A program made the translations under genes and the position numbers. Below the pieces are notes generated by a model. That model had not been told where the DNA came from, did not search any database, and saw only the letters and a program-made list of their open reading frames with translations. From NCBI GenBank assembly GCA_964017065.1, contig OZ024789.1, forward strand, positions 8,312,191-8,376,190: DNA of 64,000 nt, in the 5' to 3' direction. Shown piece after piece: positions 10,998 through 21,000 of this stretch (its first letter is position 1; every line of letters begins with the position of its first letter). The stretch is from Haliclona indistincta. Taxonomy: Eukaryota > Porifera > Demospongiae > Haplosclerida > Chalinidae.

Positions 10998-11369
10998 TTA
11001 GCTCCAGCAGTGCACTAAGGGAATCTCAGGAAGCTCAGAGTTCACAGCATAAACTATTGCCTGCTCTCTGTCTGTGACAAGTGGACATCTGGTCTTCTTA
11101 AGGCTCGGAATGTGTTTGGCGCACTCTCTGAACATATCCTGATGTGTTTCCTTGAACTTTCTCTCATGCAGAACTTCAAGGAACATTACTGGGATGCAAG
11201 GCTTCTCCTGAAAGACAGTGTGTCGGAAGACAAGTGGTGATACATAAAAATCACCTAAGAGAAACGTTGTATCGTAAGATAGTAACTGCGGAGTGTCATC
11301 TAGCTTAAGCACACGATCAGCTTCATCTAGCAATCCTATTAACGGAAAAGAAATGATGATAGAATGCAA
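10998..11369 (-). pseudogene. DDE transposase fragment, catalytic part
   Basis: Reads LSYDTTFLLGDFYVSPLVFR ... PLVTDREQAI ... PLVHCWS. I take YDTTF and VTDRE as the first and second acidic sites of a MULE-type DDE transposase; the third acidic site and the rest are missing. The sequence breaks after HCWS, and a similar PLVHC segment recurs at about 10826-10845, suggesting internal deletion and duplication. Superfamily assignment rests on motif memory. Confidence 0.6.
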
Positions 11370-11419
11370 TAGAAATGTTAGATGAATCTTACGGCTGCAT
11401 GCTCACACAAAGTCTCACA

Positions 11420-11890
11420 TCAATTTGTACTAGCTAAACACATAGTTTGCAAATGCATGCATTCACTTACTTGGAGACCGCATACGCAGATGAGATCCGG
11501 AAAAGTTGTTATCCTTCTTGTAAAACCGCTGATATCATAGGCAATTTCGTGGTTGTTGTATAGGTCATCACGTGAGAGTCTAAACTGCTGCAATTGTTTG
11601 TACCGCATATTTCTCAGCTGCTTCATGTCTCGAGGAATAGTCACGGGTATACTCTCAGGAGGGCAGTCTAGTGATCCCACCTCTTTCTTGTACACGATGT
11701 TGGCATGATCAATAGCACTTGCTTTTTCGAACTCCTTCACCTTGTATGGGAGAGTGTGAACAAAATTATGGTTGGATGATTTGGTAGAATTTCGGTGGCA
11801 GAAGTCAACAGCTGCACTTTGATCACCTTAATCGTGAACCAGAGTGAAGGTAGTTTCTCCTATGAGTTGATACCCATGTCGTTGAAATTC
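11420..11890 (-). pseudogene. DDE transposase fragment, N-terminal part
   Basis: Reads FYFDLDTPNGPSKEFQRHGY ... then, after an in-frame TAA at 11828-11830, KVKEFEKASAIDHANIVYKK ... RLSRDDLYNNHEIAYDISGF ... TTFPDLICVCG. It precedes the catalytic fragment in the same order as in related invertebrate transposon proteins. A further minus-strand exon-like stretch (VTEVVAILTRAKEQGLEQDG) lies near 12100-12240. Confidence 0.55.
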
Positions 11891-12387
11891 TTTGGATGGC
11901 CCATTTGGAGTGTCTAAATCAAAATAGAACTTTTTTACCAATGGTTCTTTTCTCGGAAGCTTGGTCACACCCTGATTTATCCAGCGATACTGATCACATC
12001 TCCAGTCATCTAATCAAACATAACATGATAGTAAATATCATAGATAAATTTCAAATTGTTTTAGGTTTATACCTTGCTTGGCATCATCAGTCGCCAGGAA
12101 CAAGTACACTGTCACCAGCCTTTGGCTTCTTTGGAGGACTAGTAATGATCATATCACCATCTTGCTCCAGTCCCTGTTCCTTTGCCCTTGTTAGAATTGC
12201 AACAACTTCTGTAACAGAAACAGATTTCTGGAGATCGAAGACTCTGTTCGAATAGCAAGCACGTGAGCGAAGGTACGAGTCACGCCCTCCCCACCCTTAT
12301 GAGTCCCGCATTTTAGTATGCGGGACGGGACGGGACATCCCGCCTGAGTCCCGTCCCGTCCCGGGTTTTAGTAACCACCGCACTATT

Positions 12388-15300
12388 GATCGATCAGACC
12401 CGTCAACGGAGAGTGTAGTGCTAAAAGTCGACAGGACACAACGGGTCGCTAGAGAGCTAGAGAGATTGGAGAGAATGTATGTTCGATTGGTAACAAGTGC
12501 ACAGGAGACGATGGAAGCTGCAAATCTATCAGTGATAAAACTGGAAAATTTCTCCACGTACTACTTTAACAATGAAGTGACAACAGTGAAAGAACTGTTT
12601 CAACTCATAAAACCGTTCTGTTTTCTAGACTATTCTTTACTCGAAACAGCTATTGAAGTACTCATTGATCCAGCTCATAGAGTAGTTAGTGATCTCAGTG
12701 AATATATTGAGCAACTGACCAACTTCAAGAAATCCACGACATTGAGAGATTTTATGGAAAGCATCGAAACAGCACAGAAATCATTAACCACGAAAGAGGA
12801 AGCTGGTGCATGCACTGTAAATCTTCGTCTCGTTGGTGGTTGGATACCAAAGACAATGGATGACTTGGACAAGCTACTGAAGGAGATATTTCAAGACAAG
12901 AGCTCGGTACTGGCTCACATCAGAATAATCAAAGGATCGATCATTGTGACATACCTCGCTCCACAATCAGAGACTGATTCACTCATCAAGCTAGCTGAAA
13001 CAAAGCTTTCCTTCATGCCCCAGGTTGGTGTGTGTGGACTACACATTGGACAGAGAACAATCATCAGTGAAGAAATAGACAATTTCTCATTTGAATCTTC
13101 TCTCATTACAGCAGTTGAGGATAATAATATCAATCTACTGACCTTTCTAATCAAAGTCAATACTAGTCCAGATGCTACTAATGATCGAGGAGTGACTGCT
13201 TTGATGTACGGTAGTTATTATGGTCGAGACAAAGCTGTTAGTATTCTTCTTCAAGCCAATGCCAATCCCAACCCTCAGCATGATGATGGTACTACACCTC
13301 TTTACATAGCAGCACAGATTGGGCACTCTGACATTGTTAGTATTCTTCTTCAAGCCAATGCCAATCCTAACCTTCAGTATGATGATGGTACTACACCTCT
13401 TTTCATGGCAGCACAGGAAGGGCACTCCGACATTGTTAGTATTCTTCTTCAAGCCAATGCCAATCCTAACCTTCAGCATGATGATGGTACTACACCTCTT
13501 GACATGGCAGCACAGGAAGGGCACTCTGACATTGTTAGTATTCTTCTTCAAGCCAATGCCAATCCTAACCTTCAGCGTGATGATGGTACTACACCTCTTT
13601 ACATGGCAGCACAGGAAGGGCACTCTGACATTGTTAGTATTCTTCTTCAAGCCAATGCCAATCCTAACCTTCAGAGTGATGATGGTACTACACCTCTTTT
13701 CATGGCAGCACAGAATGGGCACTCTGACATTGTTAGTATTCTTCTTCAATCCAATGCCAATCCTAACCTTCAGCGTGATGATGGTACTACACTTCTTTAC
13801 ATGGCAGCACAGAATGGGCACTCTGACATTGTTAGTATTCTTCTTCAAGCCAATGCCAATCCTAACCTTCAGCGTGATGATGGTGCTACACCTCTTTACT
13901 TTGTAACACACAAAGGGCACTCTCACATTGTTAATATTCTTCTTCAAGCCAATGCCAATCCTAACCTTCAGAGTGATAGTGGTGCTACACCTCTCTTCGT
14001 GGCAGCACAGAATGGACACTCTGACATTGTTAGTATTCTTCTTCAAGCCAATGCCAATCCTAACCTTAAGAGAGATAGTGGTGCTACACCTCTCTTTGTG
14101 GCAGCACAGAATGGACACTCTGACATTGTTAGTATTCTTCTTCAAGCCGATGCCAATCCTAACCTTCAGTGTGATGATGGTACTACACCTCTTTACATGG
14201 CAGCACAGGAAGGGCACTCTGACATTGTTAATATTCTTCTTCAAGCCAATGCCAATCCTAACCTTCAGAGTGATAGTGGTGCTACACCTCTCTTCGTGGC
14301 AGCACAGGAAGGGCACTCTGACATTGTTAGTATTCTTCTTCAAGCCAATGCCAATCCTAACCTTCAGAGAGATAATGGTACTACACCTCTTTACATGGCA
14401 GCACAGGAAGGGCACTCTGACATTGTTAATATTCTTCTTCAAGCCAATGCCAATCCTAACCTTCAGAGTGATAGTGGTGCTACACCTCTCTTCGTGGCAG
14501 CACAGGAAGGGCACTCTGACATTGTTAGTATTCTTCTTCAAGCCAATGCCAATCCTAACCTTCAGCATGATGATGGTACTACACCTCTTTACATGGCAGC
14601 ACAGGAAGGGCACTCTGACATTGTTAGTATTCTTCTTCAAGCCAATGCCAATCCTAACCTTCAGAGAGATAGTGGTGCTACACCTCTTTACATTGCAGCA
14701 CAGGATGGGCACTCTGACATTGCTAATATTCTTGTTCAAGCCAATGCCAATCCTAACCTTCAGAGTGATGGTGGTGCTACACCTCTTTTCGTGGCTGCAC
14801 AGAATGGACACTCTGACATTGTTAGCATTCTTTTTCAAGCCGATGCCAATGCTAACCTTCAGAGAAATGGTGGTGCTACACCTCTTTACATGGCAGCACA
14901 GAATGGACACTCTGACATTGTTAGTATTCTTCTTCAAGCCAATGCCAATCCTAACCTTCAGTGTGATGATGGTTCTACACCTCTTATGGCAGCATGCTAC
15001 CAAATGCAACCTAAAATTGTTCAGCTACTATTGTCAACCAAAGCTGATCCTAATCTACAACACTCTAATGGTTCAACTGCTCTTATGTCAGCTTGTCGTG
15101 TTGGATGCTTGGACTCTACTGAGCTGCTCTTGATGTCTGGTGCAAGCATAGTGGAATCAGAAGGACTAACTGCTCTTGACATGGCAGCTTCTTCAGGTCA
15201 TGATGACATTGTTGACTTGATTCAGGCAGTACAACTCAGTCAGTCCTCAACCACCTCACCTGCTCTCACAGCTACAGAGATTTCATCTAGCGTAGACAAC

Positions 15301-15441
15301 AAGACTATGGCAATTCTTAACAAGGCTATGGAGGACATGCTTGTTACCAAAGCAGAGTCTTATATTTCCACTTATTACAAGAAATTCAAGAGAACTCTTC
15401 CATCAAAATATGATCAAGAAGATGTACAAACCATTATCTGA
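12388..15441 (+). CDS. DD-ANK1, second part: middle region, about 22 ankyrin repeats, C-tail
   Basis: Continues DD-ANK1 after the transposon: 1017 codons and TGA. Order: helical segment (RELERLERMYVRLVTSAQE), a middle domain (FCFLDYSLLETAIEVLIDPA ... KGSIIVTYLAP ... GVCGLHIGQRTI), two degenerate ankyrin units (ESSLITAVEDNN; TALMYGSYYGRDKAV), 17 near-identical 33-residue units ending HSDIVSILLQANANPNLQ, three diverged units and a conserved tail (NKTMAILNKAMEDMLVTKAE). The canonical TPLH is TPLF/TPLY here. The antisense strand is also open across the array because the repeat length is a multiple of three. The part cannot be translated from the native ATG because of the transposon, unless an internal start is used. 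Confidence 0.85.
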   Translation, partial: DRSDPSTESVVLKVDRTQRVARELERLERMYVRLVTSAQETMEAANLSVIKLENFSTYYFNNEVTTVKELFQLIKPFCFLDYSLLETAIEVLIDPAHRVVSDLSEYIEQLTNFKKSTTLRDFMESIETAQKSLTTKEEAGACTVNLRLVGGWIPKTMDDLDKLLKEIFQDKSSVLAHIRIIKGSIIVTYLAPQSETDSLIKLAETKLSFMPQVGVCGLHIGQRTIISEEIDNFSFESSLITAVEDNNINLLTFLIKVNTSPDATNDRGVTALMYGSYYGRDKAVSILLQANANPNPQHDDGTTPLYIAAQIGHSDIVSILLQANANPNLQYDDGTTPLFMAAQEGHSDIVSILLQANANPNLQHDDGTTPLDMAAQEGHSDIVSILLQANANPNLQRDDGTTPLYMAAQEGHSDIVSILLQANANPNLQSDDGTTPLFMAAQNGHSDIVSILLQSNANPNLQRDDGTTLLYMAAQNGHSDIVSILLQANANPNLQRDDGATPLYFVTHKGHSHIVNILLQANANPNLQSDSGATPLFVAAQNGHSDIVSILLQANANPNLKRDSGATPLFVAAQNGHSDIVSILLQADANPNLQCDDGTTPLYMAAQEGHSDIVNILLQANANPNLQSDSGATPLFVAAQEGHSDIVSILLQANANPNLQRDNGTTPLYMAAQEGHSDIVNILLQANANPNLQSDSGATPLFVAAQEGHSDIVSILLQANANPNLQHDDGTTPLYMAAQEGHSDIVSILLQANANPNLQRDSGATPLYIAAQDGHSDIANILVQANANPNLQSDGGATPLFVAAQNGHSDIVSILFQADANANLQRNGGATPLYMAAQNGHSDIVSILLQANANPNLQCDDGSTPLMAACYQMQPKIVQLLLSTKADPNLQHSNGSTALMSACRVGCLDSTELLLMSGASIVESEGLTALDMAASSGHDDIVDLIQAVQLSQSSTTSPALTATEISSSVDNKTMAILNKAMEDMLVTKAESYISTYYKKFKRTLPSKYDQEDVQTII

Positions 15442-16132
15442 TGCATGCAGCTACAGAGACTTTTATTTCTGTATCCTTATACTTATTATGTATTAAAAAT
15501 ACAGTTTTGATAATAATTTAAGAGTTTTGAATCTAGTTTGCTAATTGCTTTACACATATAATTATTTGTTTCATTGATTAAGTTTATTCACTAAAATGCC
15601 TAATTATTGACAGTTTCAAGGAGTTATGACAGATAGAATTATTGTGCAGTACTTAGATCCACTGTACCCATCTGTTTTGTTATGAGATGATTATGTTACA
15701 GTGGTTTTATTACTTCTTGCAAGGTAAAGCGTAAACCGTAGAGTACTAATTTTTTGTGAATAAAATTAATACCAGTGACTTGAGTGACTGCAAGGTGACG
15801 TTTTACACTCAAATTGTCCTTGCAAGATGTAATAAAAACTCTGTTCTGTAGGTATCGATGGACCAGCTTACAGGTGACGATCAGACTGAGCTACGTAGAC
15901 ACATGCTCATGATCATCATGTACACACAAGATTATCTAGACTAGTACTACGTAACCGGGATAGTAAACGGGCTCACGTGAGCGCATAGTAACAATACGTT
16001 TTCGTGTAAACTTACGTGTACAGACCACGTGTTGTGCGCGAGGGTTGTGCGTGACTTCTTTGTCACCGTGTTCACTGTAGCGGTGCTAGCTTACACCTAT
16101 TGGCCTATAGTCTAGTGCTGTTTGTGTTGCAG
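15442..16132 (+). other. DD-ANK1 3' flank, no gene
   Basis: AT-rich. Shares tttattcactaaaatgcct and gacagtttcaaggagt with the 3' flanks of DD-ANK2 and 3. It holds a small MITE (15709-15835), then sequence repeated before XPO5 copy 3 (ctacgtaaccgggatag...cgggctcacgtg). No coding region seen. Confidence 0.6.
15709..15835. mobile_element. Small MITE, ttattactt(c)ttgcaagg ends
   Basis: The ends ttattacttcttgcaagg and ccttgcaagatgtaataa are inverted. Related copies: 63699-63852 and, partly, 58585-58647. Confidence 0.5.
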
Positions 16133-16652
16133 GTTCTCTGTCAGCATGCTCTGGATGTGTGGACCAGCTTCACTGTTCATCCTCTCATCAGGTGTTTAGC
16201 ATTCATGCATGCTCTGGATGCTATATAGCTAGGACAGGAAGAGGGAGATGGAGAAAGGGAGGAGGGACCGATAGAAAGAGAACAAAACCAAGTAAGGGAG
16301 AGAGAAGTGTACTATGGAACTTGTATGGGTTTGAGTGGGACATGACTGTGTATGAAGCCACACCCACTGGAGTATCAGTAATCCAGCTGTTATTAGACCA
16401 CACCCCTCAGGACTCACTAGATATTGATGAACGAATTCTCACAAATTTTTTTTGAGAAATCTATAAACGTTCGTGAAAGAAACTAGCTCTAGCTATGATA
16501 TTGCAATACCTTTACATTGTAAAATTACCTGATTCTCTCTCTCTCTAGCCAGCAGTCGGCAGTTTTTTCGATCACTACCAAGGCCTAGTGAGCAAGGATC
16601 AACTATTATACAATGAAAAAGGCTACTTTATTGAAGCATTTGTGCTCTTGAG
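16133..16652 (+). pseudogene. XPO5: Exportin-5 remnant 1b
   Basis: A collapsed XPO5 copy lying between DD-ANK1 and copy 2. It retains the start of e2 (16133-16191, VLCQHALDVWTSFTVHPLIR), part of the e5-e6 intron (gaaagggaggagg...), the start of e6 (16354-16419, EATPTGVSVIQLLLDHTPQD) and all of e9 (16549-16652). e9 has a 1-nt loss and a 1-nt gain close together that cancel out. All other exons are gone, so it cannot encode exportin-5. Its order matches the XPO5-DD-ANK-XPO5 pattern of the array. Confidence 0.8.
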
Positions 16653-18051
16653 GTATTGTCTTCGTACCCAGACTTACATCAGGGTACAGCTAGGTTCCTG
16701 TCCCACTCAGTAACACACTACTTGCTTGCACACAGCACTAAAGAGCACACACACACATGGTGATGCAGTTTTACTAATAACATTATATACTGCTATGTTT
16801 GTCACTGTGGAGGGACAGTGTTCCACACCACCCCATGTACAGGATTGGAAACAGCTCACGTGAGCAAATGCCCTAATACATTTTCACGCGGGCCGTCCGC
16901 GTTCGGGTTATCAGCGCCTATGTTGGTCTTGACCTCCAGCTAGATCGCCGCCAAAGAGGAAAAATATGGCTATTTCAGGCACCCAGGAACACTTTCGCTG
17001 GAGAGAAGCTCAGAGAACGTTGATAGATATGCCAGCGATCGTTTGGCAGTGCGTTAAATTGTGCTGGAGGCTTCATCGCAGCAGAATTGTCCTAGTCGCC
17101 GACGATCGCCGTTTCCACAGCTTAGTGTGGGACTAGAAGTCTCTTAGGAAAACAGCTACCCAAGTAAAAACACTGCTAGGATAAGCATGTGGCATCGGTG
17201 CGATAGGAAAACAGCCACATTAGCCGTTTGAACGTAGTTTGAGGAGCGTTTTGCTTGGTTTTACGCCTTGGCCGAGGTCGTAGGTGTGCTGTTTCTGTGG
17301 GACTGTAACTGTTCGAGTATACTTCTGTGCTCGATTCTACTTATACAGTTGGAAAGCCTGGTTCTTTGCGCGTTTAGTAAGAGTACTATGATGAGTATTG
17401 CTGATCTTAGTCTTGGAGTTCTGCAAGCACAAACATGGCCAAGTACGCGGGTTTTGTACAATTTTGACAAAAACTAACGACGTAGACAAGGAACATTGAG
17501 TTCAGAGTAATTTAGCCCGAACACGGAGTGCCCGCGCTAATGTGCAAATATTTCTCTGTTTCCAATCCTGTACATGGGGTATTTATCTATGTCCACACGA
17601 AGACGCTTGAAAACACTTTTTTGAACACTTGGCTCATTTTCTCCAAACTCAGTGGCCCCATGCACATATGCATATACCATCATGATGTTCTATCCTTTGT
17701 GAGTCTATTGCACCATATGGCTTCTCGTCACATGCTGCACAATGGCGGTATAGTCAACCATATAGAATACAACGTTAGTCACAAGATCTCTGTAATGGCT
17801 AGTAGTTAAGAGCTGCAATGGAGCACTAACCTTGGATGCAAACATACGAGTGGCATGAGAAGTCGCCATCTGCTATACTTTGGTAATAGGAAGCGAAAAA
17901 TAGCGTTTATGACATGCCCCGACGTGAGGCACAAGATCAGTGCACAGGTGTCCTGACTCTACCAGTGACTCTACACTCTTCTTAGTCCTAGCTCCCTTCT
18001 CTGGCTAGGGCAGCTTTGCTGTGTGTGATAGATGTGTTGTTCATTCTATAG
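16653..18051 (+). other. Intergenic stretch before XPO5 copy 2
   Basis: Contains the e9-e10 intron remnant up to 16830, a 749-bp inverted-repeat element (16831-17579) and about 470 bp of unplaced sequence. I looked for XPO5 N-terminal exons upstream of e1 and found none that I can support. Confidence 0.5.
16831..17579. mobile_element. Inverted-repeat DNA element, 749 bp
   Basis: Terminal ccccatgtacaggattggaa + acag is inverted at 17556-17579. Subterminal cgcgggc...cg..ttcggg pairs extend the arms to about 90 bp. The small ORFs inside (17261-17477, both strands) have no recognisable product. Confidence 0.65.
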
Positions 18052-21000
18052 GACACTGATCAGTTCAAGCCGCCTGATAATCTCGTTGGCTACCTCACTG
18101 TAATGTTGGAGTTCACCAAGCACCCTAGTCAGGTACACATGACCCATGTGTGACAATGTATTTGTTTTAATTTAGGTTTATAAGGAGTTAACATTATTTT
18201 TTGTTGAATAATAATGTTATTGTTGTGCTATTTTTTCGATGATTTGCTTTTTGTGTTGCAGGTTCTTTGTCAGCATGCTCTGGATGTGTGGAGCAGCTTC
18301 ACTGTCCATCCTCTCATCAGCTCTAACGGGGTGTTCCTCTCCTGTGTTCCTTCTCTGTTGACAGTGCTGAGACCAAAACAGCTCAAGGTAACCACCAGTG
18401 TAGCTTACTACAAGTTACAACTTTACTTACTGCATCTAGTTCAAACTTTAAATCGCTGTCTATTGTTCTCTTGTACCAACAAATTTACTGTGCTGCTTGT
18501 CATGAATCGATTTTGTGATAATATTTCATCTGGTTCATGGTTTTGAAGTTTTTTGTCTTAGAAAAATTTACCTTACCTTGCATGATGTATCAAAGTGGTT
18601 TTTATTGCTAAAGCCTAGTTCACAATATGTTGCTGCAGCATTTACAGTGCCGCGTCGCGCTGCAAGTAATAGAACTCGTTTCTATCCTCGCGTCGCATCA
18701 CACGGCAGTCAAAAACATGTGTTTCACCGCGCTGCATACGTGTTGTGACGTATTGTGAATGATTTTGCCGCATCGCGAGGGTTGGCAACTCATTGTGACT
18801 AGGCTTAAGTACCTGTGCTACAAATTATTTCTTGCTTGTCTTTACCAGGTTGGTGACCCAACCAGTGATGGTCACCAGTCATCATTCTACTCACGGATGG
18901 ACTTTGATGGACAACTAGAGCACGGAATATTCTTCTCAAGTAAGCTCAGTTTTGGTTGCAATACCAAGGACGGTGTCGTCACTCGTCACTGATCAACACA
19001 ATGTCATAGCATTGTTATATGTAGTAAATTTTTTTGTTTAGCTAGATTTGTCGTGAAAGAAATATAATGAAACCCACTTGCGCATGAATGATGTTAAATT
19101 TGCAGTTCACTGATTGTAGCTAAAGCCATGAAAATACTCAGAGAAAATATTTTTTCGCATCTGATCACCAGAACCAGATGATTCAATAATCTTGAAAATA
19201 ATAAGTTAACGGTAAAATGTCCTACTAAGCCCCAAATTTGTTCTGCCTTCTAAATGAGCTAGTCTTTTACTGTGCGTTTGTTCATTCTCTCGCAGGGTTG
19301 AAGGGGATCGTAAATCGGATACTAACAGCCACTATCAAACTGTGTCCAGCGGCTGGTAATCACGAGGCACAGCTCAGCTACTAGCACAACCACACACAGG
19401 TACATTCTAATATAGTAACTAGCAACAGTATAATTATAGTATACTACATGTGTACAGTGAGTATTAAAACCTCTTCTACGCATACATGTAATAATTCAAG
19501 CGGCTTGCATCAGCGACTCGCTTGTCTTAGCGCAAAAAGGTCACTGGTTCCACCGCTAGTTCATCCAAGAATTCCTCCCTTGCATAGCATGATTTTGTCA
19601 TTTTATATGTGTGACTTACTAGGCTTTGAGTCATTTGTGAGCGGATTTGAGAAAAGGGGACGTCAGTTTGCTCCTGCAATTTTTGAACGCACGCATGTTG
19701 TCAACTTGCTACCATTCATCCAAATTTAGTACCATGGCTCTAAAATTTTGATACACATCAAGCAGAATGATCAAATATTATACACATTGAGTTTTAGTAA
19801 AGTTTGAACGAGTAGCAGCCATTTGAAAACAGGTGTGCGTTCAACAATTGCAGAAGCGAAGTGACTCCTTTTCTCAAATCCGCTCACATTTTATACATAT
19901 AATTTTGTGATTCTTTTATTTTGTCTGTGCTGCTGTCAGGAGCTGACTGTGCTAGTCTTCTACTGGAGTGGGATGGGTTTGTTAGCTACATTGAATGCTG
20001 GACTCAAGCACTGGGCAGTGATGTGACCCTCCCAATTGTGAAGGTGAGAGAAAGGGAGGGAGGAAAGAGAGGGAGTCTGTGGAGGAGAAAGAAGCACGAA
20101 GGAGAGGACGAGGGAGAGAGGGGAGAAGGAGCAATGAATAAGCGTTGTCTGATAGAGGAAAAGATTGTGTGACTGAGTTCTTCACTGTAGGAAGCCACAC
20201 CTACTGGAGTATCAGTAATCCAGCTGTTATTAGACCACACCCCTCAGGACCCATTGACAGCAGCTGCTCACCTGAGAGTGCTTCATGGCGGGCTGGTCAT
20301 GTTCGTGACACTACAAGACCAGCTGTTACAGAAATACCTTGAAAAGGTAACTATTATTGAACTTCAAACTGGGTTTACTGCATAGAAAATGCTATGCTCT
20401 GCACTGTTGGTGCTTCATATTGTAACATTACCTAGTGCGGCTGCCAAATTTCCATAATATACAGGTACTCACATATGCAGTGTACACTGGTGGAGTGCCT
20501 AAAGACATGGTATGCATGACACACCCACTTTCTATACAACGGTGCTAATGTGGTTATTGTTTCTCTAGTTTAGTCTCACTCGTGATGAGCGTCAGGTGAG
20601 ACTCACAGCTCTGTACTGTCTCAACAGCGTCATCAAGAACCATGCAGCTGCTGTCCTGGTGAGTCAAGAGCTAACCTCTGATAGCCCTAGCTGTAGAAAC
20701 ACAGTACAAAGTAACGTGCATGAAGTTGCACACCAATTGAATTATTGTCATGCCTGTGTTATTACTCTTCACAAAATAATTAGCTCCCTACTTCTCTTCA
20801 TTCCTCCCTCCTTATCTTATTTCCTCCTCTTTTTCCTCTATTTTTCCCTCTTTTCTTCTCTCATTCCCTCTCTCCTTCCTTTCCTCGCTTCCTCCTTTCT
20901 TCTCTCCTTCCTTCTTTCCTTCCTTCCTTCCTTCCTTCCTTCCTTCCTTCCTTCCTTCCTTCCTTCCTTCCTTCCTTCCTTCCTTCCTTCCTTCCTTCCT

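Larger units (their letters stand above)
10461..12379 (-). mobile_element. MULE-like DNA transposon inserted in DD-ANK1
   Basis: About 75-bp TIRs (GGTGGTTACTAAAACCCGGG... with gggacgggacgggac blocks) at 10461-10535 and 12305-12379. Target duplication gcactatt at 10453-10460 and 12380-12387. It contains decayed transposase coding sequence on the minus strand. An 8-9-bp duplication and long TIRs suit the Mutator-like superfamily. A stop codon and a missing C-terminal half make it non-autonomous. Confidence 0.85.

Noticed and set aside
10462..12371. The MULE-like element acting as an intron in DD-ANK1
   Set aside because: Using the GT near its left end and the TTTTAG at its right end leaves the downstream part out of frame; no better pair was seen.
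13147..15009. 620-codon antisense ORF through the DD-ANK1 repeats, with similar ones in DD-ANK2, 3 and 4
   Set aside because: A 99-bp repeat without an antisense stop in one frame stays open over the whole array. The composition (KVRIGIGLKKNTNNVRVP) is a repeat shadow and it follows the sense gene everywhere.
13319..15133. Second sense-strand frame in the ankyrin arrays (LLVFFFKPMPILTF repeats)
   Set aside because: Same cause: out-of-frame reading of the 99-bp unit; breaks at each indel or variant unit.
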